DNA of 64,000 bases, from assembly GCF_008692605.1 (NCBI RefSeq), contig NZ_LFCT01000020.1, positions 50,185-114,184 of the forward strand, in the 5' to 3' direction. This document shows, in pieces, positions 34,513-43,659 of the stretch. The position numbers were made by a program, and so were the translations under genes. The notes under the pieces are model-generated. The model was not told the origin of the DNA, did no database searches, and worked only from the letters and a program-made list of their open reading frames with translations. Within the stretch, counting starts at the first letter, position 1; the number at the start of each line of letters is the position of its first letter. The DNA is from Sphingobium estronivorans. Lineage in GTDB: Bacteria > Pseudomonadota > Alphaproteobacteria > Sphingomonadales > Sphingomonadaceae.

Positions 34513-36339
34513 CTAATCTTCGTCGAACAGTCCGGCGAGTTGCTCCACCATGGTGCCGCCCAGCTGTTCGGCGTCCATGATCGTGACCGCGCGGCGATAA
34601 TAGCGCGTCACGTCATGGCCGATGCCGATGGCGACGAGCTGCACGGGCGAGCGGTTCTCGATCCATTCGATCACCTGCCGCAAATGCCGCTCCAGATAGG
34701 TGCCGCTGTTCACCGACAGGGTGGAATCGTCGACCGGCGCGCCGTCCGAGATCACCATCAGGATGCGGCGTTCCTCATGGCGCGCCAGCAGGCGACTATG
34801 CGCCCAGAGCAGCGCCTCCCCGTCGATATTTTCCTTGAGCAGCCCCTCACGCATCATCAGACCGAGATTCTTGCGCGCCCGGCGCCAGGGTTCGTCGGCC
34901 TTCTTGTAGACGATGTGGCGCAGGTCGTTGAGGCGCCCCGGCATGGGCGGACGCCCGGCGGCCAGCCAGTCCTCGCGGCTCTGCCCCCCCTTCCACGCGC
35001 GGGTGGTGAAGCCCAATATCTCGGTCTTGACCCCGCAACGCTCCAGCGTGCGCGCCATAATGTCGGCGCTGATCGCCGCGATGCTGATCGGCCGCCCGCG
35101 CATCGAGCCGCTATTGTCGATCAACAGCGTGACCACCGTATCGCGGAACTCGGTATCCCGCTCGATCTTGTAGGAGAGCGAGCGCGTCGGATCGATCACG
35201 ATCCGCGCCAGCCGCGCCGCGTCGAGCAGCCCTTCTTCCTGATCGAAGTCCCAGCTTCGCGACTGCTGCGCCATCAACCGCCGTTGCAAGCGGTTGGCGA
35301 GCTTCGTCACCGCGCCCTGCAAACTGACCAACTGCTGATCCAGGAAACCGCGCAGGCGCAGCAGTTCGTCCTCGTCGCACAGATCCTCGGCGGTCACGAC
35401 CTCATCATGCAGCACCGTGTAGGGCTTATAGTCGAAGCCCGGCGGCAGGTCGCCCATCGGCCGGTTGGGGCGAACCGGCATCATGCCTTCCTCGCCCATG
35501 TCGTCGACGCCTTCATCGCTGGCGGCGTCGAAATCGTCGCTATATTCGGTTTCGCCGTCCTCGGTGTCGCCGCCCTGATCCTCCGCGCGGGCTTCGGCAA
35601 AGGCGTCGCTGTCGCCGGCTTCGTCCTCGCCGCTGTCGCCGTCCTCCTGCTGCTGCTCCTCGTCCTCGCCCTCGTCCTGCGGCTCGGAATCGTCGGTTTC
35701 AGGCGGGGTATCGGCGTCGACAAGCTGGAGATGCTCCAGCATGGCGGACGTCAGCTTTTGAAAGGCCCGCTGGTCGTCCAAGGCCATGGCCAGCGCATCG
35801 AGATCGGCTCCCGCCTTGTCCTCGATCCATTGATCCACCATCGCCATGCCCGAAGCGACATCCTTGGGGATGGCCTGCCCGGTCAGCCGCTCGCGCACCT
35901 TGAGCGCCAGTGCCGTCGACAGAGGCACTTCATCGGCGGAGCGCGCCCGGCGGAGGGGATCGGACTTCAGCCGCAGGTCGAGCGCATGGTTGAGGTTCGC
36001 CCGGACTCCCTCCATCGACCGCGAGCCGATGGCTTCCACCCGTGCCTGCTCGACCGCATCATAGACCGCCCGCGCCACCGCGTCGGAGGGAGCGGCGGCA
36101 TTATGCACCTTCGCATTATGATGCCGCAATTTCAGCGCATTGGCATCGGTAAAGCCGCGCGCCAGCGCCACCTGATCGGCGGGCAGGTTGCGTCCCGGCG
36201 TCGGCACCTTGATCGCCTTGCCCGCCATATGCGGCGTGTCGGCGGTGAAGTTCACCTCCACCTCCGCGTCGCGCGCAATCGACCGCGCCGCGCCGGACAG
36301 CACGTCCTTGAAAGCATCGAGGGGCGAACGGTCAGCCAT
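34513..36339 (-). CDS. cobT: CobT-type VWA protein (aerobic cobaltochelatase subunit)
   Basis: A 608-residue CobT homologue. An N-terminal helical domain (1-205) is followed by a very acidic linker (about 210-285, runs of Asp/Glu and Gln) and a C-terminal von Willebrand A domain whose MIDAS motif is [11 protein letters not shown] (Asp408, Ser410, Ser412). In B12 makers CobS-CobT form the AAA+/VWA chaperone that energises CobN for cobalt insertion. No cobN or other cobalamin gene is visible here. The ATG overlaps the phosphatase stop by 1 nt (TGATG), so it ends the phosphatase-cobT pair. Confidence 0.93.
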   Translation of the reverse strand: MADRSPLDAFKDVLSGAARSIARDAEVEVNFTADTPHMAGKAIKVPTPGRNLPADQVALARGFTDANALKLRHHNAKVHNAAAPSDAVARAVYDAVEQARVEAIGSRSMEGVRANLNHALDLRLKSDPLRRARSADEVPLSTALALKVRERLTGQAIPKDVASGMAMVDQWIEDKAGADLDALAMALDDQRAFQKLTSAMLEHLQLVDADTPPETDDSEPQDEGEDEEQQQEDGDSGEDEAGDSDAFAEARAEDQGGDTEDGETEYSDDFDAASDEGVDDMGEEGMMPVRPNRPMGDLPPGFDYKPYTVLHDEVVTAEDLCDEDELLRLRGFLDQQLVSLQGAVTKLANRLQRRLMAQQSRSWDFDQEEGLLDAARLARIVIDPTRSLSYKIERDTEFRDTVVTLLIDNSGSMRGRPISIAAISADIMARTLERCGVKTEILGFTTRAWKGGQSREDWLAAGRPPMPGRLNDLRHIVYKKADEPWRRARKNLGLMMREGLLKENIDGEALLWAHSRLLARHEERRILMVISDGAPVDDSTLSVNSGTYLERHLRQVIEWIENRSPVQLVAIGIGHDVTRYYRRAVTIMDAEQLGGTMVEQLAGLFDED

Positions 36340-37121
36340 CAGTTCAGCAGCATCCCACGCATGGCCTCGCGCGCCGCCGCATCCACGCCCAGCACATCGG
36401 TCAGATAGCCGTCGATACCGCCATGCGCGTCATCCAGCGTCGCAAACAGGGCGTCCAGATAGGCCGCGTCAGCCTTCAACAACGGGTCCAGCACATCGGC
36501 CCTGGTTCCGCGCGCCCGCGCCACCAATGTGTCGCGCTGCGCCAGCAACCAATCCCAATTGGCATGATCGTTGGTCGCCAGATAATCCGCGATAATCGTA
36601 GCCCTGGGCACGCCCAGCGCCGCCAGAACCAGCGCGGCGCCGACCCCGGTGCGGTCCTTGCCCGCCGAACAGTTGATGAGCAACGGCAACCGCCCGCCCG
36701 CGATCCGCGCGAACATGGCGGAAAAGGATTCGGCATGGTCGACCGGAATCACCCGGTACATGGCGATCATCGTCTCGCGCATGTCGCTCGCCGTTGCGCC
36801 GTCGCGCTTCAATATCTCGCCCAGCAGGCCGCTGCTCTCGCTATAGTCGCGGCAGAAATAATCGACCTCCGCCCCGTGCCAGAGCGTGGGTTCGGCCGTC
36901 CGCTCATTGGGCCGACGAAAATCGCAGATCGCCTTGATCCCGAAGGAGCGCAGATGGTCCGCATCGGCATCGGTCAAGAGCGCCATAGTCCCCGACCGAT
37001 AGAGCATCCCGCGTTTCACGCAGCGCCCGTCGGCCGTCGCATAGCCGCCAAAGTCGCGCAGATTGAACGCGCTCTCCAGCGGCAGGCAGCCTTCCGGCGT
37101 CAGGACAATGGGTTCGCTCAC
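36339..37121 (-). CDS. Tyrosine/dual-specificity protein phosphatase
   Basis: A 260-residue phosphatase of the Y_phosphatase3 type. The P-loop is [12 protein letters not shown] with catalytic Cys151 and Arg157. [17 protein letters not shown] at the N-terminus and [13 protein letters not shown] are the other conserved blocks. It could act on phosphotyrosine or phosphoinositide-like substrates. The GTG start overlaps the OsmC stop by 4 nt (GTGA) and the stop overlaps the cobT start by 1 nt, so three genes are translationally coupled. Confidence 0.88.
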   Translation of the reverse strand: MSEPIVLTPEGCLPLESAFNLRDFGGYATADGRCVKRGMLYRSGTMALLTDADADHLRSFGIKAICDFRRPNERTAEPTLWHGAEVDYFCRDYSESSGLLGEILKRDGATASDMRETMIAMYRVIPVDHAESFSAMFARIAGGRLPLLINCSAGKDRTGVGAALVLAALGVPRATIIADYLATNDHANWDWLLAQRDTLVARARGTRADVLDPLLKADAAYLDALFATLDDAHGGIDGYLTDVLGVDAAAREAMRGMLLN

Positions 37122-37540
37122 GGCCGCTCGCCTTCCCCGACATAGGGCACGGCGATGGTTTCGATCTGCGTCTCGACCTCGCTCATCAGCTTGTGCACTG
37201 GGCATTTCGCCGCCACCGCGATCAGCCGATCATGCTGCTCCTCGCTCAGCGGGCCGGTCAGCGCGATGCGCGTGGTCAGCTTGTAGACGCCCTTGCGCTC
37301 CTGGCTGTTGTCGCGGACCACGCCGACATGGATGCCCTCGACCGGAATGCCGTTGCGCTGGGCGTACCAGAGCATGGTCATCGCCTTGCACGCGCCCAAA
37401 GCCGAATCGTACAGGTCATGCGGGTCCGGCCCGGCATCATCGCCGTCCGGCGCCGACATATCGGCGATCAGTTCATGCCCGCGAATGCTGATCCGATGGG
37501 CCGTTCCACCCGCGGGATCGATCCGTTCGACGACGATCAT
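37118..37540 (-). CDS. OsmC/Ohr-family protein
   Basis: A 140-residue OsmC-fold protein with the two conserved redox cysteines, Cys51 in SALGACKAMTM and Cys113 in AAKCPVHKLM. Members reduce organic hydroperoxides with thiol cofactors. YDSALGACKAMTMLWYAQRN and VRDNSQERKGVYKLTTRI fit the YhfA/OsmC subgroup. It heads the OsmC-phosphatase-cobT unit. cobS ends only 21 bases upstream, so all four may be one transcript. Confidence 0.87.
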   Translation of the reverse strand: MIVVERIDPAGGTAHRISIRGHELIADMSAPDGDDAGPDPHDLYDSALGACKAMTMLWYAQRNGIPVEGIHVGVVRDNSQERKGVYKLTTRIALTGPLSEEQHDRLIAVAAKCPVHKLMSEVETQIETIAVPYVGEGERP

Positions 37541-37561
37541 GGCTTTTCCTCCCTGCGGGAC

Positions 37562-38569
37562 TCAGGCCGCGCGGTGGGCGACGCTTTCGGGCAGATCCTT
37601 GCCGAAGACGCGCTGATAATATTCGGCCACCAGCGGCCGTTCCGCCTCATCGCATTTGTTGAGGAAGGACAGGCGGAAGGCGAAGCCGATATTCTTGAAG
37701 ATCAGGGCATTCTGCGCCCAGCTGATCACGGTACGGGGCGACATGACGGTCGAAATGTCGCCGTTGATAAACCCTTGGCGAGTCAACTCCGCCACCTTGA
37801 TCATATTCTCGACTTCCTTGCGGCCGCCCTCATGATCATATTCGCCCGACTTGGCGAGCACCACCTGCGCCTCGGTCGCGGCGGGAAGGTAATTCAGCGC
37901 CACGACGAGGTTCCAGCGATCCATCTGGCCCTGGTTGATCTGCTGCGTGCCGTGATAGAGGCCGGTCGTGTCGCCCAGACCCACGGTATTGGCGGTCGCG
38001 AACAGGCGGAACCAGGGGTTCGGGCGGATGACCCGGTTCTGGTCGAGCAGCGTCATCTTGCCGTCGGTTTCCAGCACGCGCTGGATCACGAACATCACGT
38101 CCGGGCGGCCGGCGTCATATTCGTCGAACACCAGCGCGACAGGCCGCTGCAAGGCCCAGGGAAGCAGGCCCTCGCGGAATTCCGTCACCTGCTGCCCGTC
38201 CTTGAGGACAATGGCGTCGCGACCGACCAGATCGATACGGCTGATATGCGCGTCCAGATTGATGCGGATGCACGGCCAGCGCAGGCGGGCGGCGACCTGC
38301 TCGATATGGCTCGACTTGCCGGTGCCGTGATAGCCCTGCACCATCACGCGGCGGTTAAAGGCAAAGCCCGCCAGGATCGCGAGCGTGGTGTCCGGGTCGA
38401 ACACATAAGCGGGATCGAGATCGGGCACCCGTTCATCCGCCTCCGAAAAGGCCGGAATCTTCATGTCGACATCGATGCCGAAAACTTCGCGCGCATCCAC
38501 TTCGCGGTCGGGCGAAGCCAACAGCGTTTCGGCGCGGGTATCGGGCTGGACGTTGGGGATGTCGGTCAT
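37562..38569 (-). CDS. cobS: CobS-type AAA+ ATPase (aerobic cobaltochelatase subunit)
   Basis: A 335-residue MoxR-like AAA+ protein, CobS family. Walker A is [10 protein letters not shown] at about 79-88, Walker B is [13 protein letters not shown] at about 144-156 and sensor I is [20 protein letters not shown]. An N-terminal adaptor ([12 protein letters not shown]) is typical of CobS. It pairs with CobT as a hexameric chaperone ring. The start at 38569 gives the usual N-terminus; an ATG 33 bases upstream adds a basic leader. The OsmC and phosphatase genes sit between cobS and cobT. Confidence 0.94.
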   Translation of the reverse strand: MTDIPNVQPDTRAETLLASPDREVDAREVFGIDVDMKIPAFSEADERVPDLDPAYVFDPDTTLAILAGFAFNRRVMVQGYHGTGKSSHIEQVAARLRWPCIRINLDAHISRIDLVGRDAIVLKDGQQVTEFREGLLPWALQRPVALVFDEYDAGRPDVMFVIQRVLETDGKMTLLDQNRVIRPNPWFRLFATANTVGLGDTTGLYHGTQQINQGQMDRWNLVVALNYLPAATEAQVVLAKSGEYDHEGGRKEVENMIKVAELTRQGFINGDISTVMSPRTVISWAQNALIFKNIGFAFRLSFLNKCDEAERPLVAEYYQRVFGKDLPESVAHRAA

Positions 38570-38657
38570 GATCTTGTCTCTTCGAGCGGTCTTGTCATCC
38601 ATGCCCTAGCCATCGGGGACGGGCATGTCGATAGAGTGGGGCTTGTCGCCCGCCCAA

Positions 38658-39947
38658 TCAAGCAGCCCATTCGGCCAAATTGGCCTCCTGCCCGATCAGC
38701 GCCAGTCCATGGGCGATCGAGGTCAATTCGCCGCCGGTGGCGATATGCTCCTTCCCGAAGCGCCGGTCGAAGATTCGCCGGATCGCCGGGATCAGCGATG
38801 TTCCGCCCGTCAGGAACACCCGATCGATGGCTTCGGGCGACACATTCGCCTTGGCCAGCGCCTTGTCCACCGTGGCCTCGATCTGCGCGATGTCCGGCGC
38901 GATCCAGCCTTCGAAATCGGCCCGCGTCACTTCCGCCTCGATGGCAAGGCCGCCGCCTTCGAAGGCGAAGGTCGCGCTTTCCACCTCCGACAACCGCCGC
39001 TTGAGCGACCCCACCGCGTCATAGAGCGGATAGCCCAGCTCCTTCTCGATCACCGTCATCATCCGGCCAATGGCGTCGGGATCGTTGGCCGTTTTCTGGA
39101 GCCGGGCCAGTTCCTCCATCGTCCGCCGGTTGCGCATCAGCGCCAGCCGCGACCAGTCGGCGAAATCCGCAAAATAGCTGCGCGGAATCTCCAGTTCCTT
39201 GCCGAAGCTCTGATAGCTGCCGCCCTTGCCCAGCATCGGCAGCACCAGCCGGTCGACAATGCGATAGTCGAACCGGTCCCCGGCCAGACCGATGCCCGCC
39301 GACCCGAGCGGCACGCAGCGGCGCGCCGCCCCCGGCGCCTCGACCCGCACGATGGAAAAGTCGCTGGTGCCGCCGCCGAAGTCCGCGACCAGGATGGTCG
39401 CCGCTTCGGTCAAGCGGCTGGCATAGCTGAACGCGGCGCCCAGCGGCTCATAGACATAATGAATCTCGTCGCCAAAGCCGCCGAACATGGCGTCATAGCG
39501 CCGCCGGGCCAGCGCTTCATCAGGCCGCGACCCGGCATATTCCACCGGCCGCCCGACCACGATCCGCTCCGGTCGCCGGTCCAGCGTCCCACCCGCATGA
39601 CCGACCATGCGCGACAGGAACATCTGTCCCAGTTCCTCGAAGCGGAAACGCTTCTCAAACACGCTGGCGCTTTCGAAGATCGGGCTGGCCGCCACCGATT
39701 TGAAGCTTTGCAGGAAGCGGCTGTCCTCGGGAAATTCGAGATATTCGGCAATCGCCCACGGCCCGGCCTCATGCGCCATGCCGCCCTTCGCATCGCCATC
39801 ATGCCAGAAGCAGAGCGCCGACCGGAACACGGCGCCGGCCGCCTGCTTGCCCGCAAATTCGACCAGTTCCGAACCGCCGTCTCCGGCAAGCGCGGCCACG
39901 CTGTTGGTCGTGCCGAAATCAAGGCCCAGGGCGCGGGGCGTCGTCAT
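38658..39947 (-). CDS. Short Hsp70-family chaperone (YegD-like)
   Basis: A 429-residue actin-fold ATPase of the Hsp70 superfamily. Phosphate-1 motif LGLDFGTTNSVAALAG, phosphate-2 LVADFGGGTSDFSIVRV and adenosine motif VFLTGGTSLIPAIRRIF are intact. The protein ends right after the nucleotide domain (EEx-type HGLALIGQEA), so it has no substrate-binding domain like DnaK. YegD-type proteins share this. Function unknown. It lies 88 bases upstream of cobS on the same strand and next to a J-domain gene. Confidence 0.9.
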   Translation of the reverse strand: MTTPRALGLDFGTTNSVAALAGDGGSELVEFAGKQAAGAVFRSALCFWHDGDAKGGMAHEAGPWAIAEYLEFPEDSRFLQSFKSVAASPIFESASVFEKRFRFEELGQMFLSRMVGHAGGTLDRRPERIVVGRPVEYAGSRPDEALARRRYDAMFGGFGDEIHYVYEPLGAAFSYASRLTEAATILVADFGGGTSDFSIVRVEAPGAARRCVPLGSAGIGLAGDRFDYRIVDRLVLPMLGKGGSYQSFGKELEIPRSYFADFADWSRLALMRNRRTMEELARLQKTANDPDAIGRMMTVIEKELGYPLYDAVGSLKRRLSEVESATFAFEGGGLAIEAEVTRADFEGWIAPDIAQIEATVDKALAKANVSPEAIDRVFLTGGTSLIPAIRRIFDRRFGKEHIATGGELTSIAHGLALIGQEANLAEWAA

Positions 39948-40040
39948 GAAATTCTCCGGGAGATAGGGGGTCGGCGCCTATGGCAGCGCCCATGGGTTAT
40001 CACAACCCTTCATCTCATCTCCGCGCAGACGCGATCGCCT

Positions 40041-40658
40041 TCAGGCGAAAACTTCTGCCTTCCGCAACAATTGGTACGCCTCGATCACGTCTTGCAGGGC
40101 GGCTTCATGGCTCCGATCCCCGCCATTATGGTCGGGATGATAGCGGCGGAGCAATTCGGTGTAGCGCTGCCGCAAAGCCTTGCGGTCGGCATCGATCGGC
40201 AGCCCCATGACATCCAGCGCCCGTCGATCGTCCTTCGACAGGAACTTCCCGTCCTGCCGCATCTGATTGTCCGCCCGCGCCTTCGCGACCCGTTCCTTGA
40301 ACTTCGCGCCGATGGCATCGAGCGGGTCCTGAAAATCCGACCATTTGGGCGGCGGGCTGGCGGCATTGGAGGAAAAGGCCCGCGTCTCCCGTTCCCACCC
40401 GGCATAGGGACGCTGGGCGGCGTTGATCTCCTCCGGGCTCATGCCGGTGAAGAAATTATAGCCCTGGTTGAATTCCCGCACATGATCGAGGCACAGCCAG
40501 CGCCAGCGCGGCCCCTCCTGGTTCGACCGCCCCCCCTCCAGCGGCGGCGCGCGGAACTCGCCCGGTTCGGAACAGCCGGGGACCGCACAGGCACGGTCGC
40601 TTTCCACGCGGCCATGGAAACGGTTGAACCGCCGGGTCGAGAAGGGATCGCTAGCCAA
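40041..40658 (-). CDS. J-domain protein with N-terminal Cys/His motif
   Basis: A 205-residue protein with a C-terminal J domain (about 145-205): ALDVMGLPIDADRKALRQRY, then LLRRYHPDHNGGD with the HPD triad at 174-176 and IEAYQLLRK. The N-terminal part holds Cys24 and Cys29 (CAVPGC) and Cys56 and His59 (CLDH), a likely zinc site. HPD proteins stimulate Hsp70 ATPases, and a short Hsp70 is encoded immediately downstream. TTG at 40658 is chosen because AGGA stands at the proper distance; no ATG fits. The start is only 44 bases from divergent bolA. Confidence 0.88.
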   Translation of the reverse strand: MASDPFSTRRFNRFHGRVESDRACAVPGCSEPGEFRAPPLEGGRSNQEGPRWRWLCLDHVREFNQGYNFFTGMSPEEINAAQRPYAGWERETRAFSSNAASPPPKWSDFQDPLDAIGAKFKERVAKARADNQMRQDGKFLSKDDRRALDVMGLPIDADRKALRQRYTELLRRYHPDHNGGDRSHEAALQDVIEAYQLLRKAEVFA

Positions 40659-40702
40659 GATTGTCCTGATGCAACTGCGGGCAAAGGGCCTATATAGGCG
40701 CC

Positions 40703-40987
40703 ATGACCGATGTTGCAAAAGGCCCGGTGGCCACTGAAATCGAAGCCCGGCTGCGCGCCGCCCTTTCCCCCGAACGGCTCGCCGTGATCGACGACAGCGA
40801 GATGCATCGCGGCCATGCCGGACATGACGGATCGGGCGAAAGCCATTTCACCGTGGACATCGTCTCCAGCCGCTTCACCGGCCAGAACCGCGTCGCCCGC
40901 CAGCGGCTCGTCAATGCGGCCCTCGCCGACCTGCTGCGCGACAAGGTCCATGCCCTCGCCATCAAGGCGCGCGCGCCCGGCGAATGA
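40703..40987 (+). CDS. bolA: BolA family protein
   Basis: A 94-residue BolA-fold protein. The conserved helix-turn block SGESHFTVDIVSSRFTGQNRVARQRLVNAAL is complete, and HRGHAGHDG supplies the His-rich loop that binds Fe-S clusters together with a monothiol glutaredoxin. Roles reported for BolA are iron-sulfur trafficking and stress-linked regulation. Divergent from the J-domain gene across 44 bases, an arrangement I recall as common near cobS in alphaproteobacteria. Confidence 0.92.
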   Translation: MTDVAKGPVATEIEARLRAALSPERLAVIDDSEMHRGHAGHDGSGESHFTVDIVSSRFTGQNRVARQRLVNAALADLLRDKVHALAIKARAPGE

Positions 40988-41037
40988 GACCTTGAGCCGG
41001 CCCATGCGTTGTCCCGCCGTCAAAGGAGGCGCAGCGC

Positions 41038-41745
41038 ATGGCCTATGATTTCTGGTACTGGTCCACCATCCCCGGCCGGGGCGAATTCGCCCGGCTGACG
41101 CTGGAGGCGTGCGGCATCGCCTATCGCGACCGCGCCCGCATCGATGGCGACGACGCGCTGATGGCCGACATGGAGCGGCATGACGCAGGCCCCGCCTTTG
41201 CCCCGCCCTATCTGGTGACGGACGGCCGGACGGTGGCGCAGACCGCCAACATCCTGTTCTACCTTGCCGAACGGCATGAATGCGGTCCCTCCGGCATGAA
41301 GCCGCGTTACTGGCTGGCGCAGGTGCAACTCACCATCATGGACATGGTGGCCGAAGCCCATGACGTGCATCATCCCATCGGCCCGAACCTCTATTATGAG
41401 GAGCAGAAAGCCGAAGCCCTGCGCACCGCCCATGGTTTCCGTTCGGGCCGCATCCCCAAATATCTGACCTATTTCGAACATGCGTTGAGCGCGGAGCCGG
41501 GCGACTGGCTGGCAGGCGGGCGCTGGAGCTATGCCGACCTTTCGCTGTTCCACCTGATCGCGGGGCTGCGCTATGCCTTTCCGCTGCGCATGGCGACACT
41601 GACGCCATCCTTCCCGCGCCTTGCCGATCTTCACGAGCGGGTTGCGGTGCTGCCCGAATTGCGGGACTATCTGGCGAGCGACCGGCGCCTGCCCTTCACC
41701 CGGGAAGACGTCTTCCGCCACTATCCCGAACTGGACGCAGCATGA
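41038..41745 (+). CDS. Glutathione S-transferase family protein
   Basis: A 235-residue GST-fold protein with an N-terminal thioredoxin-like domain (YDFWYWSTIPGRGEFARLTL, PPYLVTDGRTVAQTANILFYLAER, in which the Gln/Thr pair takes the glutathione-binding place of QS) and a C-terminal helical domain (WLAGGRWSYADLSLFHLIAGL). The Tyr near the start (YWS) fits the sigma/mu-like catalytic position. AAAGGAGGCGCAGCG precedes the ATG. It overlaps the pirin gene by 4 nt (ATGA). Confidence 0.87.
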   Translation: MAYDFWYWSTIPGRGEFARLTLEACGIAYRDRARIDGDDALMADMERHDAGPAFAPPYLVTDGRTVAQTANILFYLAERHECGPSGMKPRYWLAQVQLTIMDMVAEAHDVHHPIGPNLYYEEQKAEALRTAHGFRSGRIPKYLTYFEHALSAEPGDWLAGGRWSYADLSLFHLIAGLRYAFPLRMATLTPSFPRLADLHERVAVLPELRDYLASDRRLPFTREDVFRHYPELDAA

Positions 41746-42647
41746 CCCTGACCGACCCGATCATCCAGACCATCACGCCCACCACCCATAATCTGGGCGA
41801 TTTTCGGGTCCATCGCTCCCTTCCAGCCAAGGAGCGCACCATGGTCGGCCCGTTCATCTTCTTCGACCAGGCCGGCCCGGCCCGCATCGCTCCGGGCCAG
41901 GGGGTGGACGTGCGCCCGCACCCGCATATCAACCTCGCCACCGTCACCTATATGTATGAGGGCAGCTTCCTCCACCGCGACTCCCTGGGCACGGAACAGT
42001 TGATCGAGCCGGGCGCGGTGAACCTGATGACGGCGGGCAAGGGCATCGTCCATAGCGAGCGGTCGCCCGATGAGGACCGGGCGAAATTGTCCAAGCTCTC
42101 AGCCATCCAGACCTGGCTCGCGCTGCCCGACCGCCATGAGGAAATGGACCCGGCCTTCGAGCATGTCAGCGAAGGGGGGCTGCCGATCATCGATTGCGGC
42201 CAGGCCCGCGCGCGGGTCATCATGGGCAGCCTCTGGGGCGAGACCTCGCCCGTCACCACCTATGCGAAGACGATCTACGCCGACATCCAGCTTTCCCCCG
42301 GCGGCTCGGTCCCCATCGATGCCGAAGCCGAGGAGCGCGCCATCTATGTTTCCGGCGGCGATGCGGCCTTGGACGGAATGATGCTCCAGCCGCAGACGCT
42401 CTATGTCCTGCGTCCCGGCATCCGCGCGACGCTGATGAGCGTCGATGGCGGCCGCGTCGTGCTGTGCGGCGGCGAGGCGTTCCGGACACCGCGCCATGTC
42501 TGGTGGAATTTCGTGTCCTCGACCAAGGACCGGCTGATGCAGGCCCGCGACGACTGGGAAGCCATGCGCTTCCCGCTGATCCCCGGCGACGACAAGGAAT
42601 TCATCCCGATCCCTCAGGGCCGCCCGAAGACGGTAAGCTATCCCTGA
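41742..42647 (+). CDS. Pirin family protein
   Basis: A 301-residue bicupin of the pirin family. The N-terminal cupin holds the metal ligands RPHPHINLATVTYM (two His) and KGIVHSERS (His and Glu). PFIFFDQAGPA and FRTPRHVWWNFVSS are the other blocks diagnostic for pirins. Some bacterial pirins have quercetinase-like activity; others modulate metabolism. Probably co-expressed with the GST gene through a 4-nt overlap. Convergent with the zinc-ribbon gene, 19 bases away. Confidence 0.9.
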   Translation: MTLTDPIIQTITPTTHNLGDFRVHRSLPAKERTMVGPFIFFDQAGPARIAPGQGVDVRPHPHINLATVTYMYEGSFLHRDSLGTEQLIEPGAVNLMTAGKGIVHSERSPDEDRAKLSKLSAIQTWLALPDRHEEMDPAFEHVSEGGLPIIDCGQARARVIMGSLWGETSPVTTYAKTIYADIQLSPGGSVPIDAEAEERAIYVSGGDAALDGMMLQPQTLYVLRPGIRATLMSVDGGRVVLCGGEAFRTPRHVWWNFVSSTKDRLMQARDDWEAMRFPLIPGDDKEFIPIPQGRPKTVSYP

Positions 42648-42666
42648 ATCAAGCCGTCATTTCCGA

Positions 42667-43491
42667 TCACTGCACGAAGGTCAACGACAGATTCTCGGCA
42701 TTTTTCGGAATGTCGATCCGGCTTTCGTTGATCGACGCTTCCTCGCCGGGTTTCAGGCTGGTCCGATCCGCCTTGGTGGTCCAGCTGAACACCAGCCGGT
42801 TCTGCCGGTCACGCAGCTGCACCAGCACCGGCGGCACCGGCAACTGCTGCTTGCCGCTGTTCACGATCCGCGCGCCGAAGGCGAAATATTCCTCCCCGGT
42901 CGGCAATTTGCGCCGCTCGGCAGGCTTGGACAGGTAGAAAAGCAGATCCGGGTCGCCCTCTTCAGCCACCAGCCCCAGGTTGATCGCCCAGCTCGGCGTG
43001 CCGAAATACCAGAGCGCCCCGCCCGCGGCCGCCACCAGCAGGCAGAAGCCCGCCGCGGCATAGGTCCACATCTTCAATCGGTTGCGGCGCGGCTTGAGCG
43101 GCGCTGCGGGCGCCTCCGGCTCCGACGCACGGCCGTAAACATCGTCGAACCGATAATCGGGCGCCGTCACCTCTGGCGCAGGCGGCACGGGCGGCACGGG
43201 CACAGCATCGCCAACGGGTTGGGGCGCCTGCGCCATCGCGGCCACCGGCTCGGGCTCGGACGGCGGAGGTGATGGTGGCGGAGGAGGAGGTGATGGCGGA
43301 GGCGGCGGCGGCGCGGCCATCGGCTCGGCGGCGCCCACGGTCGCCAGCGCCTCTTCCCGGGGCGCCAATTGGGCACCTTCCTGGAACCAGCTATGTTTGC
43401 AGGAGGCGCAGCGAACCTGGCGGCCGTTCGGGCCGACGGCGCTGTCCGGCACAATATAGCGCGTGGCGCAGTTGGGACACACCAGGATCAT
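42667..43491 (-). CDS. Zinc-ribbon membrane protein (MJ0042 type)
   Basis: A 274-residue protein: an N-terminal zinc ribbon of the MJ0042 type ([16 protein letters not shown] and [11 protein letters not shown]; Cys5, Cys8, Cys28, Cys31), a Pro-rich linker (about 58-78 nearly all Pro/Ser, then Pro/Ala/Glu), one hydrophobic helix (about 142-166) and a DUF3426-like C-terminal beta domain with [17 protein letters not shown] and [17 protein letters not shown]. Topology suggests a cytoplasmic ribbon and a periplasmic C-domain. It is divergent from ftsE, a placement common in alphaproteobacteria. Function unknown. Confidence 0.85.
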   Translation of the reverse strand: MILVCPNCATRYIVPDSAVGPNGRQVRCASCKHSWFQEGAQLAPREEALATVGAAEPMAAPPPPPPSPPPPPPSPPPSEPEPVAAMAQAPQPVGDAVPVPPVPPAPEVTAPDYRFDDVYGRASEPEAPAAPLKPRRNRLKMWTYAAAGFCLLVAAAGGALWYFGTPSWAINLGLVAEEGDPDLLFYLSKPAERRKLPTGEEYFAFGARIVNSGKQQLPVPPVLVQLRDRQNRLVFSWTTKADRTSLKPGEEASINESRIDIPKNAENLSLTFVQ

Positions 43492-43659
43492 GACGCTTCA
43501 TAGGCATGAGTTGGATTCGAGGGCAAGCGGCTTCAACATGCCGATGAAACAGGGTGCGACTCGCGGGAAGAGGCCGCATGGGCTTTACGGCCGCCCGTCC
43601 GCTGTGCCATGGCTGCATGTCAGGGGAAGCAGCGAGCGCAGGGGCGCAGTCATTCATTC

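Noticed and set aside
34540..36408. Long open frame (622 codons) on the plus strand opposite cobT
   Set aside because: High GC at third positions keeps the antisense frame open. It has no motif and its composition is the mirror of CobT's codons.
37541..38660. Cobalamin riboswitch near cobS
   Set aside because: The spaces around cobS are 21 and 88 bases, too short for one, and no B12-box sequence was seen.
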